Assembly (NCBI GenBank): GCA_023412765.1
Contig: JAEZBX010000036.1
Location: forward strand, 22,151 to 86,150
DNA from: Bacteroidota bacterium
GTDB lineage: Bacteria; Bacteroidota; Bacteroidia; Cytophagales; Cyclobacteriaceae
Reading direction: 5' to 3'
Length of the DNA: 64,000 nt
Shown: in pieces, positions 1-9,039 of the stretch
How positions within the stretch are numbered: position 1 is the stretch's first letter
Layout: every line of letters begins with the position of its first letter
Program-made: the position numbers and the translations under genes
Notes under the pieces: model-generated
The model's database searches: none
What the model was told of the DNA's origin: nothing
The model's input: the letters and a program-made list of their open reading frames with translations, nothing else

Positions 1-807
1 CAACTGACCGTGGTAACCGACTGCGGCGTCGCGCCTGGAATGGGTAATATCATCCTTGGTTATCACAATCAAAGAATGAAAGTGCACGATTACGAGTGTC
101 TTGTGGGCGGACTTCCTGTAGTCCGGGAATGGCCATTTGAATACAAGGCAGTGTTTTCACCTATCGATGTTATTGAAGAGTATGTTCGACCCGCCCGCTA
201 TGTTCAGAACAATCAGTTGATCATAAAAGAAGCGCTTTCCGATCCAGAACTAATAGATTTCCCTGGTGTGGGCACTCTCGAATCGTGGAATTCCGATGGG
301 CTTCGATCGCTGATCAAGACAATGCCCAATATACCGAACATGATTGAAAAGACACTTCGTTATCCGGGTTGTATCGAATACCTCAGAGTACTGCGCGAAG
401 CAGGGTTCTTTTCATATGAGGAAGTTGATGTGAAAGGCGTTAAGATCCGACCTATCGATCTAACGGCGAAGCTTTTGTTTCCCAAGTGGAAGTTGAAACC
501 CGGTGAAGAGGAGTTTACCGTAATGAGGATTCGTCTCAAAGGCGACGAAAGTGGTAAGACAAAATCTTATCAGTACGACTTGCTGGATAAGACAGATACA
601 ACCACCAATACGTTGTCAATGGCGAGGACAACCGGTTATACGTGTACCGCGGCCGTTAACCTCGTTTTGGACGGAAAATTCACCAGGAGAGGAATATGCC
701 CGCCCGAGTTTTTAGGCGAGGATCAATACTGCTTTGATTTTATACTCAATTACGTTAAGGAGCGTGGGGTTGTCTATAAAATCAGTTCTGGAAAAATTAA
801 CGCGTAG
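1..807 (+). CDS. Saccharopine dehydrogenase-like oxidoreductase, C-terminal part (5' end outside window)
   Basis: The frame is open from base 1, so the gene begins upstream and only the last 268 residues are present. The visible start reads VTDCGVAPGMGNIILGY, which resembles the segment following the Rossmann domain in saccharopine dehydrogenase and lysine 6-dehydrogenase family proteins. The C-terminal portion (TGYTCTAAVNLVLDGKF, then GICPPEFLGE) matches the end of the family's catalytic domain. The known family role is NAD(P)-linked oxidation or reduction in lysine metabolism; the substrate cannot be told here because the nucleotide-binding half is missing. It is convergent with the permease gene and their 3' ends overlap by 11 bases. 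Confidence 0.75.
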   Translation, partial: QLTVVTDCGVAPGMGNIILGYHNQRMKVHDYECLVGGLPVVREWPFEYKAVFSPIDVIEEYVRPARYVQNNQLIIKEALSDPELIDFPGVGTLESWNSDGLRSLIKTMPNIPNMIEKTLRYPGCIEYLRVLREAGFFSYEEVDVKGVKIRPIDLTAKLLFPKWKLKPGEEEFTVMRIRLKGDESGKTKSYQYDLLDKTDTTTNTLSMARTTGYTCTAAVNLVLDGKFTRRGICPPEFLGEDQYCFDFILNYVKERGVVYKISSGKINA

Positions 808-2461
808 CTAACTTACTTTTCCAATAGCCATAGAGAAAATAAAAGGTGAGGCCAAAAGCCATCCAGCCAAAGAAAACAATCCAGCTGCTGGTGGGGATCT
901 CGATCATCAGGTAAAGGCAGCATGTCATACCCAACACAGGGATAAGTGAGAGCTTCTTCGTGAAGGAAATTACGCTTATGGCCGCAAACAAAATCACAAA
1001 AAGAATAAATAGTATTTGTTCCTGGGTGTCATCAACGATGTTAATGATAGCGTCTCCGAGGCGATGCCTGAACATTAACACAAAAAGAATGAACAATGGA
1101 GCAACGATCCATTGAGCATTAATATAGGGGAGATTAAATTTCTTTTGCGCAGATTTCTCCATTCGCGGCAACATAAGAACGCCACCGCATACAAGAACAA
1201 ATGCAAACAAGGTACCAATGCTGGTAAGGTCGGTCATGATCGCGCTCTCAACAAACAGTGAAGGGATAGCCACAATAATACCCGTGACAATCGTAGAGAA
1301 CCCAGGCGTTTGGAAACGCGGATGTATTTTTCCAAATCGCTTTGGCATCAGACCGTCGCGGCTCATGCTCATCCAAATCCGTGGTTGTCCAATCTGAAAT
1401 ACCAGGAGAACACTCGTGGCTGCAACGACCGCGCTAACAGAAATGAAAAAGCCGACTTTGCTGAGATCGATCTTGTCAAAAACGTAGGCTAATGGATCGG
1501 CTACATTGTTGAATTCGGAATAGCTAACCATTCCCGTGATGACCAGGGTAACGACAACGTAAATCATTGTGCATATGATCAGGGAGTAGATCATTCCCCG
1601 GGGAAGATCTCGCTGAGGGTTGGCGCATTCCTCTGCCGTTGTAGAGATTGCGTCGAAACCTATGTAGGCGAAGAAAACTGCGGATACTCCTTTTAATACC
1701 CCCGTGAAACCATTTGGCATAAAAGGATCCCAGTTGCTGGCGTCAATATAAAACACTCCGATGATGACGATGATGGCAAGCACAAACATCTTTAACCCCA
1801 CCATGAAATTAGCGCTGGTCCTACTTTCCTTGATCCCGATGTAAGCCAACGCTGTAATCAATACAATGATGACGAACGCAGGCACATTGCAGATGACTTT
1901 ATATCCAGCCACAACCGGTGCTATGCTCCACGTTAGCCCCTCCGTTGATGCTCCAGCTGATTGTGCTGCAATGAATTCTTTGTGTGCTGTTGTGGGATCA
2001 ATTGCCAGCCATGCCGGTAGATGAATACCAACCCCTTCAAGGAGGTTTAAAAAGTAGCTGCTCCAGGAAATCGCCACCACTACATTGCCGATACTGTATT
2101 CCAGTATGAGTGCCCACCCGATAACCCATGCGACCAGTTCGCCAAAAGTCACGTAGGAATAAGTGTAAGCACTACCAGCGACCGGTACACGGGAAGCAAA
2201 TTCTGCATAGCACAATGCTGTAAATCCGCAGGTAATAGCTGTAATAATGAATAAAAATACAACGCCTGGGCCCCCATTATAAGCAGCCTGCCCAATGGTT
2301 GAGAAAATTCCCGCGCCAATCACAGCGGCTATACCCATCGACGTTAAATCACGAACTCCGAGAATTTTTTTGAGACCTGTGCCATGTCCATCGACCTGTT
2401 CCTGGCTGGCATCCTGAAGAATTGTTGACAGAGATTTCTTTCTGAATAACGATTTCAGCAT
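797..2461 (-). CDS. APC-superfamily amino acid permease (CAT-like)
   Basis: 554-residue inner-membrane transporter, probably 14 membrane segments. The first helix carries the APC signature IGAGIF (about residues 48-53). A later loop reads FIGFDAISTTAEECANPQRD (about residues 267-286), typical of cationic amino acid transporter-type permeases. The length and extra C-terminal hydrophobic segments fit the CAT subfamily rather than the 12-helix type. Substrate is not determinable by eye. Its 3' end overlaps the upstream-facing dehydrogenase gene by 11 bases; neighbouring lysine-type catabolism makes an amino acid substrate plausible but this is inference. Confidence 0.85.
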   Translation of the reverse strand: MLKSLFRKKSLSTILQDASQEQVDGHGTGLKKILGVRDLTSMGIAAVIGAGIFSTIGQAAYNGGPGVVFLFIITAITCGFTALCYAEFASRVPVAGSAYTYSYVTFGELVAWVIGWALILEYSIGNVVVAISWSSYFLNLLEGVGIHLPAWLAIDPTTAHKEFIAAQSAGASTEGLTWSIAPVVAGYKVICNVPAFVIIVLITALAYIGIKESRTSANFMVGLKMFVLAIIVIIGVFYIDASNWDPFMPNGFTGVLKGVSAVFFAYIGFDAISTTAEECANPQRDLPRGMIYSLIICTMIYVVVTLVITGMVSYSEFNNVADPLAYVFDKIDLSKVGFFISVSAVVAATSVLLVFQIGQPRIWMSMSRDGLMPKRFGKIHPRFQTPGFSTIVTGIIVAIPSLFVESAIMTDLTSIGTLFAFVLVCGGVLMLPRMEKSAQKKFNLPYINAQWIVAPLFILFVLMFRHRLGDAIINIVDDTQEQILFILFVILFAAISVISFTKKLSLIPVLGMTCCLYLMIEIPTSSWIVFFGWMAFGLTFYFLYGYWKSKLATR

Positions 2462-2561
2462 TCAAATGGGGTTAAGACCTCAAAATAGTTATTTTTTTGG
2501 GTTAAATTAAGGCTCGAATAATTTCGCTATTTTTTTAACGGTTGCATACCAGCATTTTTTG

Positions 2562-3188
2562 ATGAATTTACCTGACAAAATGCATCAACATAATTTCGGA
2601 AACGATGATGCATCAAAATTTTCGATCACCACAGAGGAGTTAAACCTTCTTCCGCTAAAGACATTTACGGGGAAGGTTAGTGTCATCACCGAAGCGGACA
2701 AGCTTTCGAAGGTCAGATCGGAAATTGAAAAACACGAACACGTAGGCTTTGATACGGAGACACGTCCGAGTTTCAAACGCGGTCAAATATATAAGGTAGC
2801 ACTACTTCAGCTCGCGATTCCCGGAAAGGTGTTCCTCATTCGTCTGCATCATACAGGATTGCCTGATGATATCATATCAATCTTTGAAAATCCATCAATT
2901 CATAAGGCTGGAGTTGCTATTCACGATGATATAAAATCTCTTCAGAAAATTAACAAGTTCACGCCCGCATCTTTCGTAGAGCTTGCTACCCTTGCGCGCA
3001 CATCTGGTTTACAGGTAGAAAGTGTAAAGAAACTCGCGGGATTGTTGCTGGGTATTCGAATTTCAAAGAATGCACAGACATCAAATTGGGAAGCGAACAC
3101 ACTCACTGAAAAACAAATCGACTATGCTGCAACGGATGCCTGGGTTTGCCTGGAGATCTACTCCAAACTTTTGGCAGGGCAGCGTTAA
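2562..3188 (+). CDS. DnaQ/RNase D-like 3'-5' exonuclease domain protein
   Basis: 208 residues, almost entirely one DEDD exonuclease domain. Exo I is VGFDTET (about residues 61-67, acidic residues D64 and E66), Exo II is in VAIHDDIKSLQ, and Exo III is DYAATDAWVCLEIY near the C-terminus, the Y-type DEDDy arrangement. The family removes nucleotides from 3' ends of DNA or RNA; no HRDC domain is present, so it is not a full RNase D. The ATG at 2562 is preferred to a TTG one codon upstream; ATG 2580 is also possible. It is divergent from the permease and convergent with the S1/P1 nuclease across a repeat array. Confidence 0.85.
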   Translation: MNLPDKMHQHNFGNDDASKFSITTEELNLLPLKTFTGKVSVITEADKLSKVRSEIEKHEHVGFDTETRPSFKRGQIYKVALLQLAIPGKVFLIRLHHTGLPDDIISIFENPSIHKAGVAIHDDIKSLQKINKFTPASFVELATLARTSGLQVESVKKLAGLLLGIRISKNAQTSNWEANTLTEKQIDYAATDAWVCLEIYSKLLAGQR

Positions 3189-3213
3189 ACAATCGGACTT
3201 ATAACTCTTATCA

Positions 3214-3648
3214 GGTTCTGCACTCTGCATTCTGCACTCATCACTCTGCATTCAAGTTCTGCAATTCGGACTTTAAACTTAGATTTCGAACTATCTGAGT
3301 GATGAATGCAGAGTGTAGAGTTTAGATCGACGGGCGAGGTTCTGCATTCTGTATCCTACACTCATCACTCTGTATTCAAGTTCTGCAATTCGGACTTTAA
3401 ACTTAAATTTCGAACTATCTGAGTGATGAATGCAGAGTGTAGAGTTTAGATCGACTGGCGAGGTTAAGCATTCTGTATTCTACACTCATCACTCTGCATT
3501 CAAGTTCTGCAATTCGGACTTTAAACTTAGATTTCGAACTATCTGAGTGATGAATGCAGAGTGCAGAGTTTAGATCGTTGGGTTCTGCGCTCTATACTGA
3601 ACTATCTGAGTGATGAATGCAGAGTGCAGAGTTTAGATCTTTTGCATC
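3214..3648. repeat. Tandem array of about three 124-bp units plus a partial fourth
   Basis: Units start at 3237, 3361 and 3485, an exact 124-bp period, followed by a partial copy of the second half at 3597-3640. Each unit holds a perfect 12-bp inverted repeat (CACTCTGCATTC, first at 3242-3253, and GAATGCAGAGTG at 3304-3315) with an inner AGTTC/GAACT pair, so each can fold into a long hairpin. The array fills the whole gap between two convergent genes and ends at the stop codon of the S1/P1 nuclease. It has no spacers and is not a CRISPR array. Confidence 0.95.
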
Positions 3649-4458
3649 TCAACCATAAATTTCGTTCAGCACTCCTGCTATCCTGATGCCTGCTTGCAAA
3701 AGGCGATGGCGAACGATATGAAAATTTTCATAGGCATATTTATATCCAAGATTACCACGGCCATAGCGGTAAACGTTCTCCCGGTACGCCATGCTCTCCT
3801 TCGCCCAGGTATAGATGTCCGACCTCTGCCATGATAGAATCGTTGCTGCATCGGGCTTCTCTAGCGACGCGGCGAGCTCGGTGTAACTCAACTTCGTGTC
3901 ATCGATCATCTCACTATCCCAAACCCTGTGAAGATTACTTTGTGCACGAAACCACGTCACTTTAATATCGTTCCCGCCGCGGTCGTTTCCCCCTCCGACA
4001 TGCAACGGTTGGTGTAAGTCACCGATCAAGTGGATTAACATTTTCAGATACTCGCGTTCCTTATCGGCCGTCAATTTTTTGGACTTAAGCGCAACCTTCA
4101 GCCGTTCGATGGTTTCAAGGATATCCCCATTTTTGTTTTTTTCTGCTTCTTGATAAGTCTTTCCATCAGGGATCGTAACCCAATGCCAGTCGCTTGTGTA
4201 ATCATACAATGAATCAGATCGAATCTCATCCATCCAGGTGCTAGCCATAGCAAGTGACTGGTCACCAAGAATTCTTGTCAACTCTTTTTTTGCCTTCTTG
4301 GAAATATGTTGCTCGGCAATCCATCCCGTGACTCGATGACCTGTCGGCCCCCATCCGAAAGAAACCGAACAATGAAAAATCATCAGCACGGCACTAAGGG
4401 TAGTTCTCAAGCATAGCAAGTTAATGGTTCGAACATCGCTGAGGTAGATCACTTTCAT
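3649..4458 (-). CDS. S1/P1-type zinc-dependent nuclease, secreted
   Basis: 269 residues from ATG 4458; a longer frame to 4503 has a less convincing N-terminus. A signal-like hydrophobic stretch ends just before W36, and S1/P1 enzymes begin their mature chain with a zinc-binding Trp. Visible zinc-ligand motifs are WGPTGHRVTGWIAEQH at the mature start, LIHLIGDLHQPLHVG (about residues 148-162) and NLHRVWDSEMI (about residues 186-196). The family cleaves single-stranded DNA and RNA and removes 3' phosphates, probably in the periplasm. All the ligands I can check are present, so it looks active. It is convergent with the exonuclease gene, with the tandem repeat array between them. Confidence 0.9.
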   Translation of the reverse strand: MKVIYLSDVRTINLLCLRTTLSAVLMIFHCSVSFGWGPTGHRVTGWIAEQHISKKAKKELTRILGDQSLAMASTWMDEIRSDSLYDYTSDWHWVTIPDGKTYQEAEKNKNGDILETIERLKVALKSKKLTADKEREYLKMLIHLIGDLHQPLHVGGGNDRGGNDIKVTWFRAQSNLHRVWDSEMIDDTKLSYTELAASLEKPDAATILSWQRSDIYTWAKESMAYRENVYRYGRGNLGYKYAYENFHIVRHRLLQAGIRIAGVLNEIYG

Positions 4459-4905
4459 TTGATCGGTTACATTGTCTGATAAAAAGTGACTAGTTGTGAT
4501 CAAACATACTCATGTCCGAAAGGATTACCAAGGGACGTTAATCGTTAATCGTTATCCGTTATTAGTATTGTCCGCCACGGTTATCGCAAATCGCTGAGGG
4601 TCTAAGGCTTCTCATTTGCCAAATATTATTACTCTCTGGGTCATACAACCTCTGTAGATGCCATTCTATTAACGGATAACTATTAACGAATAACGAACAA
4701 AGAAACGCACTTTACCGAAACTGAATACACTTCAGGGTGCATTAATGATTAGTCATTCTTCCTTTTGCATCCATAACCTTACACCAGGGCTCCGAATGTT
4801 GGAGTTGACTATTAACGTTTATAATTTTACTTAGAAATTTTTTGAACTGCCCAATACAAATTTTAGCCTTAACATGATTACTGGAAAGGAGGGGAGGTGC
4901 CTCGA
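4459..4905. repeat. Intergenic region with an inverted pair of GTTAATCGTTATCCG-type repeats
   Basis: No gene is seen here. At 4537-4565 lies a quasi-periodic tract of GTTAATC and GTTATCCG units, and at 4666-4697 a matching tract in the opposite orientation (units TATTAACGGATAAC and TATTAACGAATAAC). The two could pair across about 100 bases. The same unit type returns at 52967 and 55099. A purine-rich ribosome-binding stretch, AAGGAGGGGAGG, at 4885-4896 precedes the C39 gene. Confidence 0.7.
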
Positions 4906-5649
4906 ATGAAGAAGCAACTAACCCTGGATTTCGATATTCAGGCCCAACCCGACGACGTTACCTGTGGCCCTACCTGCCTTCAGGCGTTGTACAATTACTA
5001 TGGGGATGATGTGCCGTTGAAAGAAGTTATACAGGAAGTAAAACAATTGAAGTTCGGTGGTACGTTAGCGGTCATGCTGGGCAACCACGCCCTGCAGCGG
5101 GGATACAAGGCGCGCATTTATACCTATAACTTGAATGTATTTGATCCGACGTGGTTTAAACACTCATCGAAAAAGATGATCCAGTTTCTTCGGGAGCAAA
5201 TGGAGTTCAAGCGAAAGCGCCGGAAGCTTCGTATAGCATCTCAGGCTTACATTAAGTTTCTGCAGTCGGGCGGGGAATTGCGAAACCTTGAGCTAGACGA
5301 GAATCTTATTAAAAGTTATTTAAAAAAATCAATACCCATACTAACCGGTCTGAGTGCTACTTATCTTTATGGGTCAGCTCGCGAAATACCCGAGTTCGAT
5401 ATTTTTGATAGCATAAAGGGTGAACCGGCTGGACATTTCGTTGTGGTTACGGGCTTTGATGAAGAAAAAAAATGCGTTCACATCACCGATCCAAATGAAC
5501 CCAATCCGTTAGGCCAGGGAAAGGTCTACAGCGTTAGCTTTGCACGACTCATTAATAGCATCATGTTGGGGATAGTTACGTATGATGCCAATTTGTTGAT
5601 AATCGAACCAAAAGTAAAAAAGGCAAATGCCAAAACTCATAGTAGTTGA
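4906..5649 (+). CDS. C39-like cysteine peptidase, first gene of amidoligase cluster
   Basis: 247 residues. A papain-like C39 fold is indicated by the catalytic Cys in DDVTCGPTCLQALYNYYG near the N-terminus, the His in AGHFVVVTGFDE and the Asp in VHITDPNEPNP toward the C-terminus; all three are intact. There is no signal peptide and no transporter domain, unlike bacteriocin-exporter C39 peptidases, so it is probably cytoplasmic. ATG 4906 is preferred to GTG 4897 because AAGGAGGGGAGG sits upstream at a workable distance. It overlaps the next gene by 23 bases, implying translational coupling. Family knowledge: C39-like proteins of this kind are commonly paired with RLAN/RimK ATP-grasp proteins; the natural substrate is unknown. 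Confidence 0.8.
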   Translation: MKKQLTLDFDIQAQPDDVTCGPTCLQALYNYYGDDVPLKEVIQEVKQLKFGGTLAVMLGNHALQRGYKARIYTYNLNVFDPTWFKHSSKKMIQFLREQMEFKRKRRKLRIASQAYIKFLQSGGELRNLELDENLIKSYLKKSIPILTGLSATYLYGSAREIPEFDIFDSIKGEPAGHFVVVTGFDEEKKCVHITDPNEPNPLGQGKVYSVSFARLINSIMLGIVTYDANLLIIEPKVKKANAKTHSS

Positions 5650-7072
5650 CAATCCGGACGATTGGCAATTCAATCTCAACGATGTTGAAGTGGTTACACC
5701 GTCCCGTTACATTTCGGGCGACGCGCTTCCCGAGGCGAAGGGTGTGAAAGTTATTAACCTCTGCAAATCCTATCAGTATCAATCTATAGGATATTACGTA
5801 TCACTGTTAGCTGAGGCTCGGAAACATAAGGTGCTACCTGGTATCTCGACAATTCAGGATCTTAGGTTTCCTTCTATTCTTCGTGAAGATTTTCAAGACT
5901 TTGACGACCTGATTCAAACGTCTTTCAAAAGTGTAACGCAGGATAAAGTTGAGTTCGATATTTATTTCGGCACAACCCATGAGGAACATTTGAACAAGCT
6001 CGCAAAGCAACTTTTTCAGTACATACCGGCACCATCCCTGAGTGTTACTTTTACCAAGCGAAGCAAATGGGTACTACAGAGCATTAAACCTTTAAGTTTT
6101 GGCGAAGTACCTCAGGAGGAAATGCCTTTGTTGCATGATGCGGCAGAGAAATATCTTCAGCGTAAGCGAGAGGTACGTCCCGACAAGAAAAAATACGACC
6201 TGGCTATTCTTGTAGATCCGAATGATCCGAATCCACCATCGGATGACAAGGCTTTGCAGAAATTTATTAAGGCTGGCGATCAACTCGGTTTTTATGTTGA
6301 GTTGATCACAAAGGACGACTTCGACGAACTTATTCAGTTTGATGCATTATTCATCCGTGAAACTACGTTTGTAAATCATCATACCTTTAGATTTGCCAAG
6401 AAAGCCCAGTCACTTGGCTTAGTTGTGATCGATGATCCCGATTCTATTCTTAAGTGTACCAATAAAATTTACCTCAATGAGTTGCTGACGTCTAACAAAA
6501 TACGCACGCCGGTTTCATATGTGGTAAGTAAAGACAATTATAAGAATCTGCCCAAAAAACTTGCATACCCCTTTATTCTTAAGCAACCGGATGGCGCATT
6601 CAGCAAAGGTGTTTTTAAAATTAAAGACGATGAAGAATTCAAGAACGCTTGTGCCACAATGTTTCAGAAATCCGAGTTGTTGATCGCCCAGGAGTTTTTA
6701 CCTACTGCATTTGACTGGCGCGTTGGCATTCTGGATGGCCAGCCTCTTTTCTGCTGTAAGTATTTCATGGCGTCGGAACATTGGCAGATTGTAAACTGGA
6801 ATTCAGAAAAACAACAACAAGAAGGAGCTGTCGAATGCGTAGCATTCTATCAGGCACCGGCCGAATTAATTTCAACTGCACTGGAAGCAACCGCGCTAAT
6901 TGGACAGGGCCTATATGGTGTTGACATGAAGGAGGTGGATGGCAAGTTTTATGTAATTGAAATCAATGACAATCCTAATATCGATTCGGGTATAGAGGAC
7001 AAGATCATGAAGGACAAACTATATACCGTTATCATGGAAGTATTTTTAAACCGGATCAAAGCCGACAAATAA
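5627..7072 (+). CDS. RimK-like ATP-grasp ligase with RLAN N-terminal domain
   Basis: 481 residues. Residues 1 to about 190 match the RLAN (RimK-like ATP-grasp N-terminal) region; the rest is an ATP-grasp domain, with KLAYPFILKQPDG as a nucleotide-binding strand and the metal-binding EINDNPNIDSG near residue 450. RimK-type enzymes use ATP to join an amino acid, often glutamate, to a carboxylate on a peptide or small molecule. The key acidic and Asn residues are present, so it should be active. It overlaps the upstream peptidase by 23 bases and the downstream GCS2 gene by one base, so the three genes form a tight operon. The acceptor and donor are unknown. Confidence 0.88.
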   Translation: MPKLIVVDNPDDWQFNLNDVEVVTPSRYISGDALPEAKGVKVINLCKSYQYQSIGYYVSLLAEARKHKVLPGISTIQDLRFPSILREDFQDFDDLIQTSFKSVTQDKVEFDIYFGTTHEEHLNKLAKQLFQYIPAPSLSVTFTKRSKWVLQSIKPLSFGEVPQEEMPLLHDAAEKYLQRKREVRPDKKKYDLAILVDPNDPNPPSDDKALQKFIKAGDQLGFYVELITKDDFDELIQFDALFIRETTFVNHHTFRFAKKAQSLGLVVIDDPDSILKCTNKIYLNELLTSNKIRTPVSYVVSKDNYKNLPKKLAYPFILKQPDGAFSKGVFKIKDDEEFKNACATMFQKSELLIAQEFLPTAFDWRVGILDGQPLFCCKYFMASEHWQIVNWNSEKQQQEGAVECVAFYQAPAELISTALEATALIGQGLYGVDMKEVDGKFYVIEINDNPNIDSGIEDKIMKDKLYTVIMEVFLNRIKADK

Positions 7073-8316
7073 TGACACAACCTCCACGCATTCATTTATT
7101 TCAGGGGTACGGAGTAGAATTGGAATACATGCTTGTCGATCGCGATACGCTTAAGGTACGCCCTATCACAGATGAATTGTTAAAGCATGAGCTTGGTTCA
7201 TATGGTAGTGACTTTGAAAACGGGATAATCACATGGTCAAACGAACTCGTGCTTCATGTTGTTGAGTTGAAGTCGACCAAACCGGAAAAGGATTTACTTG
7301 CGTTAAACAAGAAATTTTCAGAGAACGTCAGGGCAGTGAATTCCATTCTCGAGAAATGGAACGCCAGGTTAATGCCCACTGCCGCGCATCCTTTTATGGA
7401 TCCCCTAACTGAGACACGAATATGGCCTCATGAAAACAATGAGGTTTATGCGATTTACAATAAGATCTTTGATTGTCGTGGTCATGGATGGTCTAACCTT
7501 CAAAGCACTCACCTTAATTTACCGTTTTACGACGATGAGGAGTTTGCCAAGCTGCATGCAGCCATTAGGTTGGTTTTGCCGATCCTTCCTGCGTTGTGCG
7601 CCAGCTCGCCAGTGTTGGATGGTAAGCTAACGGGACTCATGGATACAAGACTAAAATTCTACAAAACCAATCAGGCCAGGATTCCCTCGATTACTGGCAA
7701 GGTGATTCCCGAGGCAGTCTTTTCAAAGCGCAATTACCTGAATACTATTTACGAAAAGATCAAGTCGGACATTGCTCCCTATGATCCGAACGAAGAACTC
7801 AATGCAATCTGGGTGAACTCACGCGGTGCCATCCCCCGGTTTGACAGGGGTTCAATCGAGATAAGGGTAATGGATATTCAGGAATGTCCCGCGGCGGATC
7901 TTGCTGTTCTTACATTCGTGATCGAAACTATAAAGGCCTTGACCGGCAATGTCTTTGTGACGCTTGAAGATCAGATGAAATGGAAGACGGAAATACTCGC
8001 CCAAATTCTTGATCAAACAACTGCAGTTGGGCATGAAGCTGTTTTGGATAATGCCGACTATTTGTCTTTATTTGATTTCCCAGAGAGCAAAGCAACAGCC
8101 AGCGAGTTGTGGCAGCATATTTTTGAGAATTTAGTGGAAAGGGGTAACACTGCGCTCGATGGATATAAAAAAGAAATTGACGTAATACTTAAAAAAGGAA
8201 CCCTTGCACACCGCATCGTTAGGGCTATTGGCAAGAATCATTCACATGAAAGTATCGCGTCCGTGTACCGCATCCTTTGCGATTGCCTTGCGAACAATAG
8301 GATGTTCCTTAGTTGA
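7072..8316 (+). CDS. GCS2-family carboxylate-amine ligase (glutamate-cysteine ligase-like)
   Basis: 414 residues. The GCS2 signature is GYGVELEYMLVDRDTL at residues 13-28; further family motifs are HGWSNLQSTHLNLPF and RGSIEIRVMDIQECP. The known chemistry is ATP-dependent amide formation between a gamma- or alpha-carboxylate and an amine, as in gamma-glutamylcysteine synthesis. Its stop/start overlap with the ATP-grasp gene suggests two ligases acting on the same product. It differs clearly from the second GCS2 protein in this window (25810-26955), which is of the YbdK type. No glutathione synthetase is nearby, so glutathione synthesis is only one possibility. Confidence 0.85.
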   Translation: MTQPPRIHLFQGYGVELEYMLVDRDTLKVRPITDELLKHELGSYGSDFENGIITWSNELVLHVVELKSTKPEKDLLALNKKFSENVRAVNSILEKWNARLMPTAAHPFMDPLTETRIWPHENNEVYAIYNKIFDCRGHGWSNLQSTHLNLPFYDDEEFAKLHAAIRLVLPILPALCASSPVLDGKLTGLMDTRLKFYKTNQARIPSITGKVIPEAVFSKRNYLNTIYEKIKSDIAPYDPNEELNAIWVNSRGAIPRFDRGSIEIRVMDIQECPAADLAVLTFVIETIKALTGNVFVTLEDQMKWKTEILAQILDQTTAVGHEAVLDNADYLSLFDFPESKATASELWQHIFENLVERGNTALDGYKKEIDVILKKGTLAHRIVRAIGKNHSHESIASVYRILCDCLANNRMFLS

Positions 8317-8351
8317 TGTTGTATCGCCATTAAAATAATTGGTTTAGTAAA

Positions 8352-9038
8352 ATGAACCTGATAATCACCTGTGAGCATGCCGGGAACCAGGTGCCCGAAC
8401 AATACCAGCACATCTTTTCGAATATTACGGACATTCTTAATTCACACCGGGGTTACGACCCGGGGGCCATCGAACTCGCAAAGTTCCTGGCGGCTGAATA
8501 CAGTGCACCTTTGTTTATTTGTGAGACCACCCGGCTGTTGATTGAACCCAACCGGTCGCTCGACAACCATCAGCTTTATTCTGAATATTCTCAAAAGCTT
8601 TGGGAAACCGATCACGATCAGATTTTGCAACGTTATTACTATCCACATCGAAATAGTGTAGAGGATGTTATTTCGAAATTGACAAAACCGGTACTTCATT
8701 TATCTATCCACACGTTTACACCGGTGCTTGACGGTAAAGAACGCAGTGTTGACGTCGGACTGCTGTTCGACCCGGATCGAACGGCTGAAACGGAATTTTG
8801 CGGAAGGTTTTTAGATGGTTTAGAACTGATGCTCCCCGGAATGAGGATAGAATTTAATGAGCCTTACAAGGGAACCGATGATGGATTCACTACCTACTTG
8901 CGTACAAAATTTGTTGACCGGGATTATCTTGGAATTGAAATCGAAATCAATCAAAAATTTCTAGGCACTGAAAAATGGGAATTGATTTCTGTAAGTCTGA
9001 AAGAGGTTTTATTTGATCTGCTCTACGAGCCTGAGTAG
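8352..9038 (+). CDS. N-formylglutamate amidohydrolase family protein
   Basis: 228 residues. Conserved metal-site motifs are ITCEHAGNQVP (residues 4-14), HRGYDPGA (about residues 33-40) and LSIHTFTP (about residues 118-125). The family is named for hydrolysis of N-formylglutamate in histidine breakdown, but no hut genes are here. It lies 35 bases after the GCS2 gene on the same strand, so it is probably part of the amidoligase operon, where it could hydrolyse an amide made or exposed by the ligases. That role is inference from position. Confidence 0.85.
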   Translation: MNLIITCEHAGNQVPEQYQHIFSNITDILNSHRGYDPGAIELAKFLAAEYSAPLFICETTRLLIEPNRSLDNHQLYSEYSQKLWETDHDQILQRYYYPHRNSVEDVISKLTKPVLHLSIHTFTPVLDGKERSVDVGLLFDPDRTAETEFCGRFLDGLELMLPGMRIEFNEPYKGTDDGFTTYLRTKFVDRDYLGIEIEINQKFLGTEKWELISVSLKEVLFDLLYEPE

Positions 9039-9039
9039 A

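Noticed and set aside
3214..3648. Possible CRISPR array
   Set aside because: The 124-bp units are directly adjacent with no unique spacers, and each unit is itself a long palindrome.
4430..4460. tRNA-like GGTTCGAAC loop
   Set aside because: No acceptor or anticodon stems can be drawn around it, and it is inside the start of the S1/P1 nuclease frame.
8352..9038. Histidine-degradation operon around the N-formylglutamate amidohydrolase
   Set aside because: No hutH, hutU or hutI gene is adjacent; its neighbours are amide ligases.
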